A DNA stretch of 18,124 bases, taken from Thiotrichaceae bacterium (GTDB lineage: Bacteria; Pseudomonadota; Gammaproteobacteria; Thiotrichales; Thiotrichaceae). The stretch lies in contig JALVDQ010000014.1 of assembly GCA_027008885.1 (NCBI GenBank), positions 1 through 18,124 of the forward strand. Reading direction: 5' to 3'. The notes beneath the pieces are model-generated. The model saw nothing but the letters and a program-made list of their open reading frames with translations, had not been told where the DNA came from and searched no databases. Numbering within the stretch: the first letter of the stretch is position 1; every line of letters begins with the position of its first letter. Positions 15,780-18,124 of this stretch are shown piece by piece. The translations under genes were made by a program, and so were the position numbers.

Positions 15780-16850
15780 TTAATTTATTAATAAAGGTCT
15801 CCACCAGTCTTCATTTTGCAGATACCAGTCAATGGTTTTTTCAATGCCGGTTTCAAAGGTTTCCTGAGGCTCATAGCCCAGTTCTTTTCTAAATTTGCTG
15901 GCATCAATAGCATAGCGCCAGTCATGTCCAGCCCTGTCTTCTACAAAGGTGATCAGGTCGGCTGATTTTTTGCCATTAGCGGGAGCTGCTTTGGGGTACT
16001 GTCTGGATAACTCCGGGTTTTCAGCAAAACGTCGATCCATGGATTCGCATAACAGGTTAATAATATCCATATTATTCCATTCATTATTACCGCCGATATT
16101 ATAGATTTCGCCAACCTTGCCTTTTTCCAGGATCAGGTCAATGCCACGGGCATGGTCATCGACATACAGCCAGTCACGCACATTTTTACCAGTGCCATAA
16201 ACAGGTAGTGGTTTGTTACGCAATATATTGGTGAGAAACAGTGGAATCAGTTTTTCAGGGTACTGGTACGGACCGTAGTTATTGGAGCAGTTTGTTGTAG
16301 TTACATTCAAGCCGAAAGTATGGTGATAGGCACGCACGATATGATCAGAAGATGCCTTGCTGGCAGAGTAGGGGGAGTTAGGTGCATAAACATGATCTTC
16401 AGTAAAACCTGGTGAATCATCATCCAGCTCACCATAGACTTCATCCGTAGATACATGATGGAAGCGGTGCTCAGAATTGGCTGTTTTCTTGTTTTCTATC
16501 CACACGCTTCGGGCTGCCTTGAGAAGGTTGTGTGTACCAATAACATTGGTTTCCAGAAAAATATCCGGTCCTGAAATTGAACGGTCAACATGGCTTTCTG
16601 CCGCAAAGTTGACAATCGTATCCAGGTCTTCTTCGACGAGTAATTTTTCAACCAGAGGCTGGTCTGCGATACTTCCTTTGACAAACTTGAAATTTGCTTT
16701 GTCTTTAAGTGCATCCAGACTTGGCTCATTGCCTGCATAAGTGAGTGCATCCAGTACCACAACGTGATCTTGCGGGTGAGTACGCAGCCAGTAATACACA
16801 AAATTAGCACCAATAAAACCGGCACCTCCAGTTACTAATAGTCTTCTCAT
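15780..16850 (-). CDS. rfbB: dTDP-glucose 4,6-dehydratase
   Basis: Also called rmlB. Converts dTDP-glucose to dTDP-4-keto-6-deoxyglucose, a precursor of dTDP-rhamnose and other deoxysugars for O-antigen or capsule. The 356 residues are full length. The NAD-binding motif is TGGAGFIG (7-14); LDALTYAGN (33-41) and AAESHVDRSI (83-92) are family signatures. Catalytic residues are T135, D136 and E137 in STDEVYG and Y161/K165 in YSASK. NNYGPYQYPEKLIPL (190-204) and GTGKNVRDWLYVDDH follow as in characterised enzymes. The ATG at 16850 follows GAGAAC. The usual partners rmlA, rmlC and rmlD are not adjacent in this window: downstream is a convergent gene and upstream a divergent one, so it is monocistronic here. 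A hairpin lies about 50 bp upstream of its start. Confidence 0.96.
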   Translation of the reverse strand: MRRLLVTGGAGFIGANFVYYWLRTHPQDHVVVLDALTYAGNEPSLDALKDKANFKFVKGSIADQPLVEKLLVEEDLDTIVNFAAESHVDRSISGPDIFLETNVIGTHNLLKAARSVWIENKKTANSEHRFHHVSTDEVYGELDDDSPGFTEDHVYAPNSPYSASKASSDHIVRAYHHTFGLNVTTTNCSNNYGPYQYPEKLIPLFLTNILRNKPLPVYGTGKNVRDWLYVDDHARGIDLILEKGKVGEIYNIGGNNEWNNMDIINLLCESMDRRFAENPELSRQYPKAAPANGKKSADLITFVEDRAGHDWRYAIDASKFRKELGYEPQETFETGIEKTIDWYLQNEDWWRPLLIN

Positions 16851-16900
16851 ATTTTGTTCTCTTTAATCGTCCGTTTTTATCTGATTGAAATATCTTGAAA

Positions 16901-16939
16901 AATTGCGCAAGCAAGAGATGCTTTGCAGTTCGCGCAATT
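16901..16939 (-). promoter_or_regulatory. Hairpin in the rfbB leader (dyad AATTGCGC/GCGCAATT), possible attenuator or operator
   Basis: AATTGCGC (16901-16908) pairs with GCGCAATT (16932-16939); inside, AAGCA pairs with TGCTT. Read on the minus strand, the direction of rfbB, the stem is followed by TTTC so that the transcript ends GCGCAATTTTTC, like an intrinsic terminator 50 bp before the rfbB start. It could attenuate rfbB, stop upstream transcripts, or be a DNA operator. Confidence 0.45.
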
Positions 16940-17150
16940 CTATCATGTTTTTTTAAGACTCTTTTTATTATTTTCAGGATCTGGGAGGATATAGCGGTCA
17001 AGAATACTCATGTTTTGGAGTTCAAATTAGTCAACAGTGTAGAGAACCGCGCGGAATTAGTATGCAAACCAGCTGAGAGCCAAATTATATCGGATTTTCT
17101 TCTTTTGTATTTTTGGCTTTACTATCTATGCTATTCTTAAACAGGCTTCC

Positions 17151-17186
17151 GGGAGCTGTCCGAGAAAGCAGAAATACGCAAAATTT
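17151..17186 (+). repeat. Dispersed intergenic repeat, copy 4
   Basis: Core GGGAGCTGTCCGAGAA (17151-17166), followed 13 bases later by AAAATTT (17180-17186). Same orientation as the copy at 18028-18062, with the duplicated-repeat gene between them. Confidence 0.5.
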
Positions 17187-17276
17187 AGGGGTCAAAATGA
17201 ACACAATAAAAAAGACATATAACATTGCCATCCTTTCAACGAAGCTTTCTACTAATCAAAGTTAGGAATTGTGAAT

Positions 17277-17918
17277 ATGACAAACAAGAAATCTACTCTG
17301 CTCGTGTGTTGGTTTAAAGAGCATCAATGGGATCATTTAAAACAGATCGTTTCTGACTCAGAAAATTTAGGTGAAACTTACGCCGACTGGAAAAAAGGTG
17401 CAGAGCAACAAATTAGCCTGTTTAGAAAACAACAAGGCACAGTTGTAAAAATGAGTGCTGATTCAGAGAAAATGCTTCAATGGGCAAAAGAAAATAATAT
17501 AGAACTGAGCAGTGCAAACCTGTCGCAATACGCATTCCACCTGTTTGAGGACAAATATCCCACAATGGTTGTCTGTTGGTACAAAAAGGAACAATGGGAT
17601 CACTTGAAAGAAATAGTTTCTGACCCAAAAAAACTGGGCGATACTTATGAAGAATGGGAAAAGAAAGCAGAACAAGACATCAATATGTTCCGCAATAAAG
17701 GGCAAAGGGTTAAAAAAATACCTATTGACACAGAGCAAATGCAGCAATGGGCTAATCAAAATAACCTATCGCTGGATAGCTCAAATCTCTCAGACTACGC
17801 AGCGTATCTTTTTGAAAAGGATTACAGACCAAAGACACAAAAGGCAAAGAAAAAGAAACAGGCAAAGAAAAAGAAACGAATAAAAAATAAATACGGAAAT
17901 AACTTTTATAATATTTAG
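17277..17918 (+). CDS. Protein of two tandem 87-residue repeats plus a Lys-rich tail (unknown function)
   Basis: I do not recognise the family. With the ATG at 17277, which has AGGA 9 bases upstream (the in-frame GTG at 17271 is only 3 bases from it), the product has 213 residues. Residues 8-94 and 97-183 are the same unit at an 89-residue period, about 47 of 87 positions identical. Shared landmarks are VCW (C11, C100), QWDHLK (17-22, 106-111), IVSD (24-27, 113-116), the TY..W block, QWA (68-70, 157-159), NLS and YA..LF near the unit end. The unit looks alpha-helical with a beta-like start. Residues 187-204 are almost all Lys/Arg/Gln/Ala, a typical nucleic-acid or polyanion binding tail. No signal peptide or membrane segment. 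The gene is AT-rich, stands alone, and is bracketed by two direct copies of an intergenic repeat, which hints at acquisition as a unit. Confidence 0.75.
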   Translation: MTNKKSTLLVCWFKEHQWDHLKQIVSDSENLGETYADWKKGAEQQISLFRKQQGTVVKMSADSEKMLQWAKENNIELSSANLSQYAFHLFEDKYPTMVVCWYKKEQWDHLKEIVSDPKKLGDTYEEWEKKAEQDINMFRNKGQRVKKIPIDTEQMQQWANQNNLSLDSSNLSDYAAYLFEKDYRPKTQKAKKKKQAKKKKRIKNKYGNNFYNI

Positions 17919-18027
17919 ACAGTTTCTTATTAGGAATGTCCCGGATACTCTGCGCTGATGATGCTAATGGTTGGTTGATATTGATCTGCAGCTGGTGATA
18001 ATTTGACGCAAGTTCAGTGGAGGTGCT

Positions 18028-18062
18028 AGGAGCTTGTCCGAGAACTAAGTTTTTAAAAATTT
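18028..18062 (+). repeat. Dispersed intergenic repeat, copy 5
   Basis: Core AGGAGCTTGTCCGAGAA (18028-18044), then AAAATTT at 18056-18062. A looser match, AGGAATGTCCCGGA, lies at 17932-17945 just after the repeat-protein gene. This copy is followed within 5 bases by a long hairpin. Confidence 0.5.
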
Positions 18063-18066
18063 CAAT

Positions 18067-18108
18067 CAATATATAGTGGTTTTCGCATTAAGAAAACACT
18101 ATATATTG
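18067..18108. repeat. Long AT-rich hairpin at the right edge
   Basis: The 18-base left arm (18067-18084, starting CAATATATAGTG) pairs with the 17-base right arm (18092-18108) over 17 bp with a single bulged G, around a 7-base loop. A TGTGATCACA palindrome overlaps its right end (18107-18116), then TTTTTT follows. It may be a terminator, or the end of an element that continues beyond the window. Confidence 0.55.
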
Positions 18109-18124
18109 TGATCACATTTTTTGG

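Noticed and set aside
17271..17276. GTG at 17271 as the start of the duplicated-repeat protein
   Set aside because: Only 3 bases separate it from the AGGA ribosome-binding site; the ATG at 17277 has a normal 9-base spacing.
17277..17918. Integron-type gene cassette
   Set aside because: The flanking repeats lack the GTTRRRY/RYYYAAC core sites of attC and no integrase is seen.

Overview
The window is bacterial chromosome, most likely from a moderately AT-rich gammaproteobacterium. The Fur, UbiG, GlpD and fused lysophospholipid transporter/acyltransferase/acyl-ACP synthetase sequences all look gammaproteobacterial, and genes for ubiquinone synthesis and aerobic glycerol-3-phosphate oxidation imply a respiring Gram-negative cell. 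I cannot name the genus. No rRNA, tRNA, CRISPR array or intact insertion sequence was found.

Layout. 1-2486: the 5' part of glpD (minus, running off the left edge), a 107-residue conserved-looking hypothetical (minus), a 296-bp divergent intergenic region with a 9+9 bp dyad and a possible 29-residue membrane peptide, and a PKHD-type Fe(II)/2-oxoglutarate hydroxylase (plus). 2579-6046: one 1155-residue gene (minus) fusing an LplT-like transporter, a PlsC-like acyltransferase and an acyl-ACP synthetase. 6422-8443: a secreted clan GH-A-like glycoside hydrolase (plus) with a very basic C-terminal tail. 8569-12652: a minus-strand cluster of a KpsS-like capsule glycosyltransferase, a short-chain dehydrogenase and an LTA-synthase-like membrane sulfatase-fold enzyme, joined by 1-base stop/start overlaps and followed 39 bp later by fur. 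13003-14258: two paralogous lipoproteins (minus) sharing an invariantly spaced Cys/His/Asp set. 14351-15091: ubiG (minus), divergent from a small coiled-coil membrane protein (15161-15709, plus). 15780-16850: rfbB/rmlB (minus). 17277-17918: a protein made of two 87-residue repeats plus a Lys-rich tail (plus), lying between two copies of a short intergenic repeat.

Theme. Much of the window concerns the cell envelope: phospholipid repair, capsule or surface-polymer assembly, dTDP-sugar supply, lipoproteins and a secreted glycosidase. Glycerol-3-phosphate/phosphoglycerol chemistry recurs (GlpD, lysophospholipid re-acylation, LTA-synthase-like transferase, KpsS acting on a lipid-linked acceptor), although these genes are not one operon.

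Best leads: (i) the tandem lipoproteins, predicted here as transglutaminase/papain-like enzymes; (ii) the glycosidase with an Arg/Lys-rich tail; (iii) the translationally coupled KpsS-SDR-LtaS-like cassette with a C8 tract in its last gene; (iv) a dispersed repeat (core like GGAGCYTGTCCGAGAA) at several intergenic sites, two of which bracket the duplicated-repeat gene; (v) several hairpins and dyads in regulatory gaps.
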